The notes beneath the pieces are model-generated. The model saw nothing but the letters and a program-made list of their open reading frames with translations, had not been told where the DNA came from and searched no databases. The translations under genes and the position numbers were made by a program. From Halomonas sp. (lineage in GTDB: Bacteria; Pseudomonadota; Gammaproteobacteria; Pseudomonadales; Halomonadaceae), in the NCBI RefSeq assembly GCF_007692655.1, contig NZ_REBQ01000150.1, positions 1 through 36,710 of the forward strand: DNA of 36,710 bases, given 5' to 3'. Numbering within the stretch: position 1 is the first letter of the stretch; the number at the start of each line of letters is the position of its first letter. Below, in pieces: positions 17,164 through 24,735 of this stretch.

Positions 17164-20100
17164 TTAGCTTGGTGTCCAGCGCAGATCAAGTGTGTGCGGC
17201 AGTTCCAAACTGGGGAGTTCCAGCTTGGGAGTTTGGTGGCCATGCAGATGGCCGCTGTCGCTAAAACGCCCCAACCGGCGAGCTTCTGCTTCAAAAGCGT
17301 TGACAGGGAAGGTGTCAAAGTTGCGCCCTGTCGGATGAACAACATAGTAGGTACAGCCAGCCACCGAACGCTGATTCCAGGTGTCAATGATATCAAACAC
17401 CAGCGGTGCGTGAATCGGAATCTGAGGATGCAGTGCCGAGGGTGGTTGCCATGCGCGATAGCGTACCCCAGCCACTGCTTCGCCGTTTCTACCCGTGGCT
17501 GAAAGAGGCACTCTGCGACCATTACAGGTAACGACGTAGCGGTCGCCGCTCATGCCACTGACTTTCACTTCTAAACGTTCAACGGATGAGTCCACGTAGC
17601 GTGCCGTGCCTCCGGCAGAGGTTTCTTCACCCAATACATGCCAGGGCTCGATGGCTTGGCGCAGCTCAATATCCAGCATGGGAGTGTGTAAGCGGCCATG
17701 CAGCGGGAAACGGAACTCCAGAAAGGGGGCAAACCACTCCAGATCAAAATCGAAACCGTGATGGCGTAAATCGCTCAGTACGTCGTCAAGGTCATTCCAC
17801 AAGTAATGGGGTAGCATCCAGCGGTCTTGTAGTGCGCTGCCCCAGCGCACCGGTTTGGCCCGGTATGGGGTTTTCCAGCAGCGCGCTACCAGGGCGCGTA
17901 TCAGCAGCATCTGCATTAGCCCCATGCGTGCGTGGGGGGGCATCTCAAAACCGCGCAGCTCTAACAGTCCTAGTCGTCCGCTATCACTATCTGGTGAATA
18001 TAGCTTGTCGATACAGAATTCGGCGCGGTGGGTATTACCCGTTAAGTCGGTTAGCAAGTGGCGTAACAGGCGATCTACTAACCATGGCTGAACTACCTCG
18101 CCTTCGGGCATTTGCTGAAGGGCAATTTCCAGCTCGTATAGCGCCTCATGTCGTGCTTCATCTACCCTTGGCGCCTGGCTGGTAGGGCCAATAAACAGGC
18201 CTGAAAAGAGGTAAGAGAGACTAGGGTGATGCTGCCAATAAGTGACCAGACTTGCCAATAAATCTGGGCGGCGCAAAAACGGTGAGTCTTCCGGGGTGAT
18301 CCCACCGAGGGTGACATGATTACCGCCGCCGGTGCCGGTGTGGCGCCCATCCAGCATAAATTTCTCAGTGCCAAGGCGAGTTTCCCGTGCTTCAGCATAA
18401 AGACGCTCAGTTTGGGCCACCAATGTCTGCCAACTGGCGGCAGGCATAATATTAACTTCGATCACGCCGGGGTCGGGGGTGATCATAAAGTTTTCCAGTC
18501 GTGGGTCACGGGGCGGCGAGTAGCCCTCTACCATCACCGGGCACGCAAGCTCTTTGGCGCACTCCTCAACGGTGCTAATGAGGTCGAGGTAGTGCTCTAG
18601 GCTGGTCAGCGGCGGCAGGAAAATATGCAAACGGCCATCCCGTGGCTCCACGCAGAGGCTGGTATGAATCACGCCACTTTCTTGATCGCTTTCTGCCCGA
18701 GGCTGCTGCTGAACGGCTTCGCCTTCGGGGTGAGAAGGACTTGGGTGGCTAGAGCGGCCTAAACGTTCGGCATCGCTGATGTGCAGCTGTTCGGCGTTCC
18801 GGCGAGCGACTTCACCGTGAATATCGCCAAGCTCGGGACGAGGTGCAAACAGTGATTCAGGCTGGGGCTGCTCTTCTGGGTCCGCCCAGGGCAGCGCCGA
18901 GAGCGGTAACCGCAACCCCATGGGGGAGTCGCCGGGCACCAGAAACAGATGTTCGCGTTTTAGCGGCCAGCGACCACTTTCCCAGCGGTGGGCTTGGCTA
19001 ATGGAGTGGCGCAAGGGCAGGGCATAGCCCACCACTTCATCCAGGCCTTGCTCCAATAATCGCGCTAAGCGGTGACGTTCAGCGTCGTCTTTGAGGTTAG
19101 TTTCACGAGGATCAACGTTAACCGGCAGCGACTGCTCTTTCCACAGGTAGTAATAGGCATCTTCATAGGCGGGTATCCAATACCGCTCGGCGACCCCTAA
19201 CCGCTCACTCAGTGCTTTGGTGAAGCGCTGCGCCATGGCGTCATCCACATCGACCTCTGGAGCGCCTGTCAAGCAGGCCAGCCATTTAGGGTCTCGCCAT
19301 AGTGGCACGCCGTCTTTACGCCAGTAGCAGGCCAGCGCCCAGCGTGGCAGCGGCTCGCCGGGGTACCACTTGCCCTGCTGTTGCTGAATGGCGCTGCCTG
19401 GCGCGTAGGCGGCCTGCAATCGCGTTAGCAATGCTTCAGCGCGTTCGCGCTTATGCTCGCCTAGCGCCTCGGTATTCCACTGTGGACTTTCCATATCGTC
19501 GACGGATACGAACGTGGGTTCGCCGCCCATCGTTAAGCGTACATCTTCTTGAATAAGCTCTGCGTCAACCTCATCCCCAAGCGCGCAAATACGTTGCCAC
19601 TGTTCATCGCTATAGGGCTTGGTAACCCGCGGGTCTTCGTGGATGCGCTCCACTTCCATGGTCACATCAAAGGTGACTTCACACTTGTCAGAAAAACCGG
19701 TAATGGCGGCTGCGCTGCCGGTAGTTGGGGTAGCGGCCAATGGAATATGACCTTCACCCGCGAACAGTCCCGAGGTCGGGTCGAGGCCTACCCAGCCTGC
19801 GCCGGGCAGGAACACTTCCGTCCAGGCGTGCAAGTCAGTGAAATCTACGTCGCTGCCGCTAGGGCCATCCAACGCTTTGACATCGGATTTGAGCTGAATG
19901 AGGTAGCCCGACACAAAGCGTGCGGCAAGGCCAAGGTGGCGGAATATCTGCACCAGTAGCCAGGCACTATCACGGCATGAGCCACTGGCAAGCGTCAGGG
20001 TTTCTTCGCAGCTCTGTACACCGGGCTCCATACGCACCAGATAACCGATATCGTTCTGCAGGCGCTGATTAAGGGCGACTAAGAAGTCCACGGTAGTGGT

Positions 20101-20514
20101 GGGTTCCCGTGGCACGGCTTCCAGCCACTCCATTAGCCTCGGCCCGGATTCGGTGATTTCTAGATAGGGGCCTAACTCTTGGCGCAGTGCTTCCGGATAG
20201 TCGAAAGGGATTGCTTGTGCAATGTCATCTAAAAAGAAATCGAACGGGTTAATCACCGTCATCGGGGCAATTAGCTCAACGGCAATCGTCAGCTCTTTGC
20301 GCGGCTCAGGAAAGACGACGCGGGCATTGAAATTGCCGAATGGGTCCTGTTGCCAGTTCAAAAAATGGTCGTCACCTGAGAGTTTTAGCGAGTATGACTC
20401 AATATGAGTGCGGCAATGGGGGGCCGGACGCAGCCGTATGACATGGGGCGAAAGGCGCACCGGACGGTCAAAGTGGTAAGTCGTACGGTGATACAAGGCA
20501 ACGCGAATGGTCAT
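17164..20514 (-). CDS. Transglutaminase / DUF2126 putative amidoligase
   Basis: An 1116-residue two-enzyme fusion. Residues about 1-290 are a transglutaminase with N-terminal beta domain and intact triad: Cys180 in ASGSCRDSAW, His229 in TDLHAWTEV, Asp245 in GLDPTSGLF. Residues about 315-1110 are DUF2126, starting near LTMGGEPTFVSVDD, a family classed as a putative amidoligase of the glutamine synthetase-like fold. The pairing suggests one domain forms amide bonds and the other exchanges or cleaves them. It is first in the minus-strand operon; the next gene follows after 63 bp. A sigma-54-type promoter lies 56 bp before the ATG. Substrate unknown. Confidence 0.92.
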   Translation of the reverse strand: MTIRVALYHRTTYHFDRPVRLSPHVIRLRPAPHCRTHIESYSLKLSGDDHFLNWQQDPFGNFNARVVFPEPRKELTIAVELIAPMTVINPFDFFLDDIAQAIPFDYPEALRQELGPYLEITESGPRLMEWLEAVPREPTTTVDFLVALNQRLQNDIGYLVRMEPGVQSCEETLTLASGSCRDSAWLLVQIFRHLGLAARFVSGYLIQLKSDVKALDGPSGSDVDFTDLHAWTEVFLPGAGWVGLDPTSGLFAGEGHIPLAATPTTGSAAAITGFSDKCEVTFDVTMEVERIHEDPRVTKPYSDEQWQRICALGDEVDAELIQEDVRLTMGGEPTFVSVDDMESPQWNTEALGEHKRERAEALLTRLQAAYAPGSAIQQQQGKWYPGEPLPRWALACYWRKDGVPLWRDPKWLACLTGAPEVDVDDAMAQRFTKALSERLGVAERYWIPAYEDAYYYLWKEQSLPVNVDPRETNLKDDAERHRLARLLEQGLDEVVGYALPLRHSISQAHRWESGRWPLKREHLFLVPGDSPMGLRLPLSALPWADPEEQPQPESLFAPRPELGDIHGEVARRNAEQLHISDAERLGRSSHPSPSHPEGEAVQQQPRAESDQESGVIHTSLCVEPRDGRLHIFLPPLTSLEHYLDLISTVEECAKELACPVMVEGYSPPRDPRLENFMITPDPGVIEVNIMPAASWQTLVAQTERLYAEARETRLGTEKFMLDGRHTGTGGGNHVTLGGITPEDSPFLRRPDLLASLVTYWQHHPSLSYLFSGLFIGPTSQAPRVDEARHEALYELEIALQQMPEGEVVQPWLVDRLLRHLLTDLTGNTHRAEFCIDKLYSPDSDSGRLGLLELRGFEMPPHARMGLMQMLLIRALVARCWKTPYRAKPVRWGSALQDRWMLPHYLWNDLDDVLSDLRHHGFDFDLEWFAPFLEFRFPLHGRLHTPMLDIELRQAIEPWHVLGEETSAGGTARYVDSSVERLEVKVSGMSGDRYVVTCNGRRVPLSATGRNGEAVAGVRYRAWQPPSALHPQIPIHAPLVFDIIDTWNQRSVAGCTYYVVHPTGRNFDTFPVNAFEAEARRLGRFSDSGHLHGHQTPKLELPSLELPHTLDLRWTPS

Positions 20515-20580
20515 GGGCCACCCTCAAAAGAATCATTATCAACCGGATAGTCGGCTGCGTTAGGGAATAACCGAATGTTC

Positions 20581-20596
20581 CGCAAGTATCGTTCCA
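20581..20596 (-). promoter_or_regulatory. Putative sigma-54 promoter of the minus-strand transglutaminase operon
   Basis: Minus-strand reading TGGAACG-ATAC-TTGC, one mismatch from TGGCACG-N4-TTGC, with the GG (-24) and GC (-12) at the required spacing. The predicted start is near 20570, giving a leader of about 56 nt before the DUF2126 ATG. Confidence 0.6.
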
Positions 20597-20649
20597 CTTT
20601 TACATTTTTGCAGCCGGTATCTTAACTAAGGCGTTTAAGAAAAGTGGAA
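20592..20649. repeat. 10-bp inverted repeat with 38-bp spacer
   Basis: TTCCACTTTT (20592-20601) and its exact reverse complement AAAAGTGGAA (20640-20649). The left arm overlaps the -24 element of the minus-strand promoter. It could be a repeated protein-binding site rather than an RNA structure. Confidence 0.5.
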
Positions 20650-20658
20650 ATGCATTTA

Positions 20659-20675
20659 TGCACCAAAATGTAGCT
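20659..20675. promoter_or_regulatory. NtrC-like enhancer site 1
   Basis: TGCACCAAAATGTAGCT matches 14 of 17 positions of the NtrC (NRI) consensus TGCACYAAAATGGTGCA, with the left half perfect. The centre is about -133 from the predicted plus-strand start and about -97 from the minus-strand start. Confidence 0.55.
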
Positions 20676-20682
20676 GTTTTAG

Positions 20683-20699
20683 CGCACTAATATGGCGCA
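20683..20699. promoter_or_regulatory. NtrC-like enhancer site 2
   Basis: CGCACTAATATGGCGCA matches 14 of 17 positions of TGCACYAAAATGGTGCA and is itself near-palindromic (GCGCA...TGGCGC). The centre is about -109 from the plus-strand start and about -121 from the minus-strand start, and 24 bp from site 1. Confidence 0.55.
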
Positions 20700-20773
20700 A
20701 AAGCGGTAAATTTTTGCCTTCTTCTTCTGTCAAGTAGCGTTTGAGTAAGCAAGCGTTGAAATATCGCAAAAGA

Positions 20774-20789
20774 TGGTACGTATATTGCT
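20774..20789 (+). promoter_or_regulatory. Putative sigma-54 promoter of the plus-strand ATP-grasp operon
   Basis: TGGTACG-TATA-TTGCT, one mismatch from TGGCACG-N4-TTGCW. The invariant GG and GC are correctly spaced. The predicted start is near 20800, giving a leader of about 78 nt before the ATG at 20878. Confidence 0.65.
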
Positions 20790-20877
20790 CTCAATTGTTT
20801 GATTGTTTTACGCGCGGCAGGCCTACACTGAGCATTGAGGAAGTTGCCGCTTCCACCCCAGCGCCAGGAGAGCGCCA

Positions 20878-22359
20878 ATGAGCCAAGTGAATTGGAATAA
20901 CTATGCGTGTCGTGACTATTACGATGAGCTGATGGCTGCACCCGGTCAGCCACGCGAGTCAGCGGGTGAACTGTGCAACATGTTGGCAAGGTTTAGCGCA
21001 GAAGAGTTAGCCGAGCGTAAAACCGCGGCAGAGATCGCTATCCGTACAATGGGGATTACCTTCACCGTCTATTCTGAAGGCGCGATGATTGATCGCGCTT
21101 GGCCGTTTGATATTGTTCCTAGAATTATTCCTGCTAGTGAATGGCGTAAAACTGAGGCGGGGTTAAAGCAGCGCGTACAGGCACTTAATTTATTTATTGA
21201 TGATCTCTACCACGACCAGAAAGTGATTAAGGATAAGGTGCTGCCGGCTGAAGTGTTGGCGCAATCGGTTAATTTCCGTCCCCAGTGCGTCGGTATTAAC
21301 CCGCCCCATGGCATTTGGGCACATATTTGTGGTTCTGACTTAGTGCGCGATGGGGAGGGCACGCTGTATGTGCTTGAAGATAATCTGCGTATTCCCTCCG
21401 GCGTTTCCTATATGTTGGAAAACCGCAATGTGACCAAGCGGGTACTACCGGAGCTATTCGCCTCCGGCAAAATACTGCCCGTAGATGACTACGTGGCCAA
21501 TCTTTACGACATGCTGGCGGCGATGTCGCCACGGCCGGGTGACGAGCCACAGATCGTGGTGCTGACACCGGGTATTTACAACTCTGCTTACTTTGAACAT
21601 GCCTATCTTGCCCAGCAAATGGGGGTAGAACTGGTGCAGGGGAGCGACCTGCTGGTCGATGATGACGATATCGTTTACATGCGTACCGTTGAAGGGTTGC
21701 GCCGAGTCGATGTTATTTACCGCCGCGTCGATGATGAATTTTTAGATCCAGAAGTCTTTAATCCTAACTCCGTACTAGGCGTGGCGGGCCTAATGCGAGC
21801 TTGGCGAGCGGGTAAAGTGGCGTTAGCCAATGCTCCTGGGGCGGGCGTTGCCGATGACAAAGTCGTTTATGCCTTCGTGCCTGCATTGATCCGCTACTAT
21901 CTCGACCAGGAGCCTTTGCTGCCTAACGTGCCCAGTTACCTATGTATGTTTGAGGATGACCGTCGCTACGTGCTCGATCATTTAGATGAATTGGTAGTGA
22001 AGCCCGCTAACGAGTCGGGGGGGTACGGCATGCTGATTGGCCCACGCTCAACGAAAGAGACTCGGGAGGAGTTCGCGCGCTTGATTACCGAGAATCCACG
22101 CAATTATATGGCTCAGCCTACTCTGGATCTTTCCACCACCCCTACGCTAGCCAATGGTTTGCCTCAGCCGCGTCATGTAGACCTACGCCCGTTCATTCTC
22201 TCAGGGCCTGAAATACATGTGACGACGGGAGGTCTTACCCGGGTAGCACTGATTGAAGGCTCGCTAGTGGTGAACTCTTCCCAAGGCGGTGGCAGTAAAG
22301 ATACCTGGATTGTGGAAACCGACGACAAGGCGGCAGCGGCCGCGGTGAAAGGAGCCTAA
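20878..22359 (+). CDS. Circularly permuted ATP-grasp protein (stand-alone)
   Basis: A 493-residue circularly permuted ATP-grasp (CP_ATPgrasp_2-like) protein, expected to activate a carboxylate with ATP and join it to an amine. Motifs in order: EDNLRIPSGVSYMLENR (about residues 167-183), LTPGIYNSAYFEHAYLA (about 229-245), the nucleotide-binding VVKPANESGGYG with Lys375, the HVDLRPF segment (about 433-439) and GGGSKDTW (470-477). All the binding elements missing from the fused paralogue are present here. First gene of the plus-strand operon, with AGGAG before the ATG and the alpha-E gene 4 bp downstream. Product unknown. Confidence 0.92.
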   Translation: MSQVNWNNYACRDYYDELMAAPGQPRESAGELCNMLARFSAEELAERKTAAEIAIRTMGITFTVYSEGAMIDRAWPFDIVPRIIPASEWRKTEAGLKQRVQALNLFIDDLYHDQKVIKDKVLPAEVLAQSVNFRPQCVGINPPHGIWAHICGSDLVRDGEGTLYVLEDNLRIPSGVSYMLENRNVTKRVLPELFASGKILPVDDYVANLYDMLAAMSPRPGDEPQIVVLTPGIYNSAYFEHAYLAQQMGVELVQGSDLLVDDDDIVYMRTVEGLRRVDVIYRRVDDEFLDPEVFNPNSVLGVAGLMRAWRAGKVALANAPGAGVADDKVVYAFVPALIRYYLDQEPLLPNVPSYLCMFEDDRRYVLDHLDELVVKPANESGGYGMLIGPRSTKETREEFARLITENPRNYMAQPTLDLSTTPTLANGLPQPRHVDLRPFILSGPEIHVTTGGLTRVALIEGSLVVNSSQGGGSKDTWIVETDDKAAAAAVKGA

Positions 22360-22363
22360 GGCC

Positions 22364-23368
22364 ATGCTGTCACGCGTTGCAGAGAACCTCTACTGGATGG
22401 CGCGGTATATTGAGCGTGCCGAAGATACCGCGCGCCTACTTAGCGTCAATAGCCACCTGATGCTCGATTTGCCAGGACGTTTGCCGCTGGGATGGGCGCC
22501 GCTGATTGAGATGACAGGCAGCTTGGAAACCTTCAAGTCCCGTCATGACACGTTTGATGAGCGTAATGTGGTGCACTTTTTATGCGCCGATGCCGATAAC
22601 GACATCTCGATTATTTCTGCACTTGGTGGGGCTCGGGAGAACCTGAGAACCACTCGTGATGTGGTTCCCCGTGAGATTTGGGAAGAGGTCAATCAGCTCT
22701 ACCTGAGTGTGGCCGATCACGCTGAAAATGGCGTTAGTCCACGGCGGAGAGACAATTTTCTCAAGAGTGTGATTCGCGGCTGCCAAGCGCTGACCGGGCT
22801 TATCGAAGGTACCTTGAGCCATGGGCCTGCTCGGACGTTTATTGAGTTAGGCCGGCAGTTAGAGCGCGTGGATATGACTACGCGCATAGTGGATGTTCGC
22901 TCTGCCAGTCTGTTACCACAAAATCCAGAAGAGCTGTTGCCGTTTGAAAACTTGCAGTGGATGAGCGTACTCAAGTCGTTGACGGCTTATCAAATGTACC
23001 GTCAGCAGGTTCGTTTGCGTGTACGAGGGCCGGACGTGCTGCGTTTTTTGCTGCAAGATCCCAACTTGCCGCGCTCGATTGCCTGCAGCCTTGAAACCTT
23101 GGGGCATCAACTGACGCTACTGCCCCGACAGGATCGCCCATCGGCCACCGTCTCGCTGGTGCGTGCTGACGTTGTTGATGCGGATATTCAAGCGTTAGCC
23201 CACTCTCCGAGCAAGTTGCATGCATTTATCGATGAGTTGCAGATTGGTTTCGCCGCTATCCACGATACGCTCAGTGCCACCTATTTCGTAAACAGCGACG
23301 CAGTACCTCTTGCCGCCCAAAGCCAGAGCCAAAGTCAAAGCCATTCAGGAGATAACGACAACGATTAG
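22364..23368 (+). CDS. Alpha-E domain protein (stand-alone)
   Basis: A 334-residue all-helical alpha-E family protein opening with the signature MLSRVAENLYWMARYIERAEDTARLL. Alpha-E proteins are of unknown biochemistry, are nearly always encoded beside or fused to circularly permuted ATP-grasp proteins, and are thought to act with them. It starts 4 bp after the ATP-grasp stop codon. The C-terminal 20 residues are a low-complexity Gln/Ser and Asp/Asn tail (SQSQSQSQSHSGDNDND) outside the conserved fold. Its stop codon overlaps the stop codon of the opposing metallopeptidase gene by 4 bp. Confidence 0.9.
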   Translation: MLSRVAENLYWMARYIERAEDTARLLSVNSHLMLDLPGRLPLGWAPLIEMTGSLETFKSRHDTFDERNVVHFLCADADNDISIISALGGARENLRTTRDVVPREIWEEVNQLYLSVADHAENGVSPRRRDNFLKSVIRGCQALTGLIEGTLSHGPARTFIELGRQLERVDMTTRIVDVRSASLLPQNPEELLPFENLQWMSVLKSLTAYQMYRQQVRLRVRGPDVLRFLLQDPNLPRSIACSLETLGHQLTLLPRQDRPSATVSLVRADVVDADIQALAHSPSKLHAFIDELQIGFAAIHDTLSATYFVNSDAVPLAAQSQSQSQSHSGDNDND

Positions 23369-24420
23369 CGCTCTATGGGGTTGGCGGCCTTGATCATGTC
23401 ATGCAGGTACGCCAGCTTCTCGCGCACGGGTGGAGCAATGGCTCCTGGGGCTAAATCGAGCAGACCCATGTCGCGGTTAAGCTCATTCACTGCCATGCCG
23501 ACCTGATGGAAAGCAATCAGCATGCTGTCTAAGCTGCCGTCATACTCAACATGGGTAATACCCATATGTAACGCCGTGTCCAGCACGGCCACCATGTCTA
23601 AATAGTAAGCAAAGGTTTCAGCGAAGTCTTCCCAAGGGTGCATGGTGGCGTAGGCGGAGATAAAACGGTTAGGCCAGTCTGCGGGTGCACCCTGCTGATA
23701 ATAGTGTTCGAGCGCTTCTGCATAGCTTGGCCGGTGGTGGTTGCCGAATACCGCTCGACACGCCTCCTCATCGCGATTTTTGACCAGCACATCCCAGTAG
23801 TAGTGGCCGATTTCATGACGAAAATGGCCAATTAACGTGCGGTGGGACTCGTTCATATCGACCCGTAAACGCTCGCGCTCAACGTCGTCGGCTTCCTTAA
23901 CGTTGATGGTGATATGACCCGCCGCATGGCCGGTATACACCTTCTCCTGCTTCGCCGTAGAGCGCCACAGCCCCTGGTCGGGAAGGGCGTCGGCCATAAA
24001 TGAGAAGCTTAGCGGCACCGCAATATCATCGCCCTGAATACCGTGAGGGAGCTTTAGCAAGTCCAGCGTATGAAACAGCCGTCGTTTTGCAGCCTCAAGC
24101 GCTGCCCAACGTTCGCGGTTTCCTTCAATAGTAAGGTCAGGAATCATGTCGTTATAACGGCAGCAGTCGCATAGCGTATCGGCCTGGCCATACTCGATTT
24201 TCACCATGCGGTTACACACATTTTCAACGGCGTAATTGTGACACTTCATCAGCTCAGCATCACAGTCAGGATGCGTGCAGCGATAGCCGCCTTGATATAG
24301 AGGCTCAATCGCTACGATATTATTGCAGCTCGGGCACCAGCCCACCTCTGATTGGCAAGCGACGCAGTGAGTATTTTCATAAAACAGTGGATTGCCACAG
24401 CGACAGCTGAACGTCTGCAT
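23365..24420 (-). CDS. Zinc-ribbon and HExxH putative metallopeptidase (Peptidase_Mx-like)
   Basis: About 351 residues. The N-terminal zinc-ribbon region has Cys pairs at residues 6/8, 19/22, 29/32, 48/53 and 84/86/87. The C-terminal half holds HEIGH (His202, Glu203, His206) and a downstream HPWEDFAETFAYY helix whose acidic residue is the likely third zinc ligand. This family is typically encoded with circularly permuted ATP-grasp and alpha-E genes. I place the start at the ATG at 24420, where the family begins (MQTFSCRCG) and GGAA sits upstream; ATGs at 24432 and 24507 are in frame. It is tail-to-tail with the alpha-E gene. Whether it cleaves the system's product is unknown. Confidence 0.85.
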   Translation of the reverse strand: MQTFSCRCGNPLFYENTHCVACQSEVGWCPSCNNIVAIEPLYQGGYRCTHPDCDAELMKCHNYAVENVCNRMVKIEYGQADTLCDCCRYNDMIPDLTIEGNRERWAALEAAKRRLFHTLDLLKLPHGIQGDDIAVPLSFSFMADALPDQGLWRSTAKQEKVYTGHAAGHITINVKEADDVERERLRVDMNESHRTLIGHFRHEIGHYYWDVLVKNRDEEACRAVFGNHHRPSYAEALEHYYQQGAPADWPNRFISAYATMHPWEDFAETFAYYLDMVAVLDTALHMGITHVEYDGSLDSMLIAFHQVGMAVNELNRDMGLLDLAPGAIAPPVREKLAYLHDMIKAANPIER

Positions 24421-24571
24421 ATAAGTTTCCATGTGTTTATAACACGCATTTGCCGTGAACAACCCCGCCAGGCTCGGCTCGCTGACTAGGGGAAGCATAG
24501 TCAGCAAGGCGCTACTATGGAAAGGCTAATTGACGTAGAGCGCTAGATTTTGTTTACTCAGATGATGCTAG

Positions 24572-24589
24572 GTTGACGTTAACGTCAAC
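24572..24589. promoter_or_regulatory. Perfect 18-bp palindrome, probable LiuR-like operator for mmsA
   Basis: GTTGACGTTAACGTCAAC is perfectly palindromic. Its left arm supplies a -35-like TTGACG (24573-24578); a -10-like TATACC (24597-24602) follows after 18 bp. The core ACGTTAACGT resembles operators of LiuR, the MerR-family regulator of branched-chain amino acid catabolism, which would fit mmsA. The LiuR motif match is from memory. Confidence 0.6.
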
Positions 24590-24650
24590 TTGCTGCTATA
24601 CCAAGGGTTCTTATTTTGCCGCTAAATTTTACTCTAATAGTTTGCAACAA

Positions 24651-24698
24651 CTATTGCTAAGAGCAGCCAGTGCTAAGAACAACCAGTGCTAAGAATGG
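24651..24698 (+). repeat. 16-bp tandem repeat in the mmsA leader, three copies
   Basis: CCAGTGCTAAGAACAA (24667-24682) is followed directly by CCAGTGCTAAGAATGG (24683-24698); a decayed copy with TGCTAAGA (24655-24662) sits exactly 16 bp before. It ends 37 bp upstream of the mmsA ATG. Confidence 0.75.
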
Positions 24699-24735
24699 CT
24701 TTTACAACAATCACAAACATAACAGGAGCAACGCT

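Noticed and set aside
23320..23360. Gln/Ser repeat tail of the alpha-E protein as a sign of frameshift
   Set aside because: The frame is continuous to a stop and the tail is simply low complexity after the conserved domain.
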